Assembly (NCBI GenBank): GCA_946481225.1
Contig: CAMLNJ010000098.1
Coordinates: 1 to 8,683 of the forward strand
Source: an uncultured Verrucomicrobiota bacterium
Lineage (GTDB): Bacteria; Verrucomicrobiota; Verrucomicrobiae; Opitutales; Opitutaceae
Direction: 5' to 3'
DNA length: 8,683 nucleotides
Part shown: positions 6,836 through 8,683 of the stretch, in pieces
How positions within the stretch are numbered: the first letter of the stretch is position 1
Layout: each line of letters begins with the position of its first letter
The notes under the pieces: generated by a model
Told to the model about the DNA's origin: nothing
The model's input: only the letters and a program-made list of their open reading frames with translations
Databases searched by the model: none
Made by a program: the position numbers and the translations under genes

Positions 6836-7741
6836 ATGAACGCTTCCTCCTTTTCTCCCTCCGCGCGTCTCCTCCTCGCCCTCGCCGCGCTCGTCCCCGC
6901 CGCCGTCGCCCAGCCGGCGGCGGTCGAAGATCGCGCCGGGACCGCTTCCGGCACCGGGCAAACGGCCCCCGCCAACGACGACGCCCTTCTAGAGGACGGC
7001 GGCGATCCCGCCGAGCTCGTGCGCGCCGAGCGCGCCCTCCGCAGCCGCGTCAACCTGAACAACGAGTTCGTCTACCAATCCAACGCCGCGCTCGACGGCC
7101 GAGGCGGCGAAGGCGACTTCGTCTGGTTCCCGGGCGTCGTCGGCTCCGCCACCTATAAGGTCTCGGACGCGATTTCCCTCGAGGGCCGCGCCGCCCTGCA
7201 GGCCGGCCTCTACGCCGATCTCACCGAGCTCGATTTCTGGGGCGCCTCGGCCGAGCTGCTCGGACGCCGCGTCCTCGGCGCGAGCTGGTCGGCCTACGCC
7301 GGGGCAAAGGCCTACGACTACCAATCGTTGGAGGACGGCGACGCCCTCTCCCGCGCCTTCGCGCCGACCGCCGGCGTGAGCTACGGCCGCTACTACGCCC
7401 GCTCGCGCACCTACGCCTTCGCCGATCTCGGCGCGAGGCACTACTACACCGATCCGTCCGCCGACGAACGCGACGAACTCGCGGCCTCGCTCGGCGTCTC
7501 GAAGCAGATCGCGGAACAGCTCTACGCGCAGGGCTTCTACGAGTATCGCTTCGCCAACTACGAGGAGGGTGGTCGCGAAGACCGGCGCCACTACGTGAGC
7601 GCCTCTCTGATCTACCTCTTCAACGACACGCTGCGCGCCAGCGTGGGCGTGAGCTTCATCGACAACGACTCGAACATCGCCGGCGCCGACTACCAGTCGG
7701 TCAACACCGGGCTTGGCTCGAGCGTAAGCTGGGAGTTCTGA
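6836..7741 (+). CDS. Outer-membrane beta-barrel protein
   Basis: A 301-residue protein with a signal peptide (1-25, cleavage after PAAVA before QP), then an acidic, probably flexible linker (about 26-65). From about 68 alternating polar and hydrophobic stretches look like some 10-12 membrane beta strands (for example NLNNEFVYQSNA, LGASWSAYAGAKAYDY, YVSASLIYLFN, LRASVGVSFIDND). The chain ends in SSVSWEF, with the C-terminal Phe that the BAM machinery recognises in outer-membrane barrels. It is not recognised as a named porin. The start lacks a Shine-Dalgarno sequence. It lies 32 bp downstream of the FecR gene and opposite the CHASE2 cyclase, suggesting a shared envelope function. A bidirectional terminator follows about 100 bp after the stop. 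It could be a small porin or a structural or sensory barrel; sequence alone does not decide. Confidence 0.85.
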   Translation: MNASSFSPSARLLLALAALVPAAVAQPAAVEDRAGTASGTGQTAPANDDALLEDGGDPAELVRAERALRSRVNLNNEFVYQSNAALDGRGGEGDFVWFPGVVGSATYKVSDAISLEGRAALQAGLYADLTELDFWGASAELLGRRVLGASWSAYAGAKAYDYQSLEDGDALSRAFAPTAGVSYGRYYARSRTYAFADLGARHYYTDPSADERDELAASLGVSKQIAEQLYAQGFYEYRFANYEEGGREDRRHYVSASLIYLFNDTLRASVGVSFIDNDSNIAGADYQSVNTGLGSSVSWEF

Positions 7742-7840
7742 GCGCCGCTTCGCACTCCGCCGTAACAAAGGCCTACAGTCGCGCGGCGCAAACGGCGGCC
7801 CTCCCACCAAGCGCCCCCCCGCACCAGCGGGAAATGAAAA

Positions 7841-7869
7841 GCCGGCGCACCGAAATGTGCCCCGGCTTT
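7841..7869. terminator. Bidirectional terminator between the barrel gene and groEL
   Basis: Arms GCCGGCGCAC (7841-7850) and GTGCCCCGGC (7857-7866) form nine base pairs with one C-C mismatch and a six-base loop. On the plus strand the stem is followed by TTTGTT (from 7867). On the minus strand it is followed by TTTT (7840-7837). It can therefore end the FecR/barrel transcript and also the groEL transcript coming from the other side. The plus-strand T-tract is short, so efficiency may be moderate. Confidence 0.65.
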
Positions 7870-7877
7870 GTTCTGGT

Positions 7878-7901
7878 TTAGCCGCGCCCGTGTCGGGCGC
7901 G
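7878..7901 (+). repeat. REP-like hairpin, unit A
   Basis: Plus strand TTAGC followed by an eight-base-pair perfect stem CGCGCCCG / CGGGCGCG (7883-7890, 7894-7901) with loop TGT. It has the layout of REP (repetitive extragenic palindrome) units: a GTAG-like tetranucleotide 5' of a GC hairpin, here with TTAG in place of GTAG. It pairs with unit B as an inverted, BIME-like couple. Whether many copies exist in the genome cannot be seen from one window. Confidence 0.6.
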
Positions 7902-7913
7902 TTCCGGGCAAAA

Positions 7914-7938
7914 CCACGGCCGACACGGCCGTGGCTAC
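7914..7938 (-). repeat. REP-like hairpin, unit B (inverted partner)
   Basis: Read on the minus strand: GTAG, then a nine-base-pair perfect stem CCACGGCCG / CGGCCGTGG with loop TGT. It is unit A in the opposite orientation, with two paired base changes that keep the stem intact. GTAG before a hairpin is the hallmark of REP elements mobilised by TnpA-REP (RAYT) transposases. Because TTTT (7913 and on) follows the hairpin on the minus strand, it may also work as the first groEL terminator, 21 bp after the stop codon. Confidence 0.65.
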
Positions 7939-7958
7939 ACGGTGGGGAACGACTGGAC

Positions 7959-8683
7959 TTAGTAGTCCATGCCGCCCATGCCGCCGCCGTGGCCGCCGGC
8001 GGGGGCGGCGGGCTTGTCCTTCTCGGGGGCGTCGGTGATGATCGCCTCGGTGGTGAGGAGCAGGCCCGCGATCGACGCGGCGTTCTGGAGGGCGGTGCGG
8101 GTGACCTTGGTCGGATCGACGACGCCGGCCTTCACGAGGTCCTCGTAGGCGCCGGTGGCGACGTTGTAGCCGTTGGCGCCCTTGGAGGCGAGGACGGCCT
8201 GGACGACGACCGCGCCCTCGACGCCGGCGTTGAAGCACAGCTGCTTGAGGGGGGACTCGACCGCGCGACGGATGATCTGGGCGCCGAGCTTCTCGTCGCC
8301 TTCGAGGGACGCGATGACGGCGTCGACGGCCTTGGCGGTGCGCAGGAGGGCGACACCACCGCCGGAGACGATGCCTTCGGCGACCGCGGCGCGGGTGGCG
8401 TGGAGGGCGTCTTCGACGCGCTGCTTCTTCTCCTTCATCTCGGACTCGGTGGCGGCACCGACGTTGATGACGGCCACGCCGCCGGCGAGCTTGGCGAGGC
8501 GCTCCTGGAGCTTCTCCTTGTCGTAGTCGCTGGTGGTTTCCTCGATCTGGCGGCGGATCTGCTTCACGCGGCCCTGGATGTCGGAGCCCTTGCCGGCGCC
8601 CTCGATGATGGTGGTGTTCTCCTTGTCGACGACGATGCGCTTGGCGCGGCCGAGGTCGGAGACCTGGACGTTCTCGAGCTTGA
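7959..8683 (-). CDS. groEL: Chaperonin GroEL (C-terminal part; 5' end outside window)
   Basis: ATP-driven 60-kDa chaperonin that folds proteins inside a 14-subunit double ring with GroES. About 240 residues are visible, roughly from residue 305 of the usual 545, covering the end of the apical domain, the second intermediate segment and the equatorial domain. Diagnostic stretches are [62 protein letters not shown] and [13 protein letters not shown], whose GGG binds ATP, then NAGVEG and [27 protein letters not shown]. The tail ends in the flexible [10 protein letters not shown], which projects into the ring cavity in other GroELs. The reading frame runs off the window edge without a break. groES is expected upstream but lies outside. 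It converges on the beta-barrel gene, with REP hairpins and a terminator between. Many Verrucomicrobiota carry more than one groEL; which copy this is cannot be told. Confidence 0.98.
   Translation of the reverse strand, partial: KLENVQVSDLGRAKRIVVDKENTTIIEGAGKGSDIQGRVKQIRRQIEETTSDYDKEKLQERLAKLAGGVAVINVGAATESEMKEKKQRVEDALHATRAAVAEGIVSGGGVALLRTAKAVDAVIASLEGDEKLGAQIIRRAVESPLKQLCFNAGVEGAVVVQAVLASKGANGYNVATGAYEDLVKAGVVDPTKVTRTALQNAASIAGLLLTTEAIITDAPEKDKPAAPAGGHGGGMGGMDY

Noticed and set aside
7742..7789. Distant inverted repeat GCGCCGC ... GCGGCGC after the barrel gene.
   Set aside because: Arms are separated by 34 bases of unstructured sequence in very GC-rich DNA, so chance pairing is likely.

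Overview
The window is GC-rich and gene-dense and most likely comes from the chromosome of a Verrucomicrobiota bacterium, probably close to Opitutaceae. Two things support this. First, the secreted protein at 1970-3592 ends in the domain pattern DPDGDGLANLLEYALG ... SSDDLQTW ... FLRL, which is very common on exported proteins of that phylum. Second, the intergenic DNA carries GTAG-type REP hairpins. The phylum assignment is inference; no rRNA or marker alignment was possible.

Layout. Positions 1-1848 (minus strand) hold translation genes in the order rpmI (L35), rplT (L20), pheS (phenylalanyl-tRNA synthetase alpha, missing only its last few codons). A strong intrinsic terminator with an attenuator-like alternative fold lies between rplT and pheS. 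A 121-bp divergent spacer leads to a plus-strand gene (1970-3592) for an exported protein with two aspartic-protease DTG motifs in one chain. A short convergent spacer with two GC hairpins follows, then a minus-strand CHASE2-type membrane adenylate cyclase (3748-5853). Divergent from it are a FecR-domain periplasmic protein (5967-6803) and, 32 bp downstream, an outer-membrane beta-barrel protein (6836-7741). A 217-bp convergent spacer holds a bidirectional terminator and an inverted pair of REP-like hairpins. The window closes with the C-terminal half of groEL on the minus strand (7959-8683).

How the genes may work together. rpmI, rplT and pheS are housekeeping translation genes, with pheS apparently able to be uncoupled by the terminator. 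The cyclase, FecR protein and barrel protein look like one envelope module: a periplasmic CHASE2 sensor making cAMP inside the cell, a periplasmic FecR protein and an outer-membrane barrel, expressed from a shared 113-bp divergent region. That functional link is inferred from gene order. No CRISPR array, insertion sequence, rRNA or convincing tRNA gene was seen. No stretch over 300 bases lacks a gene.
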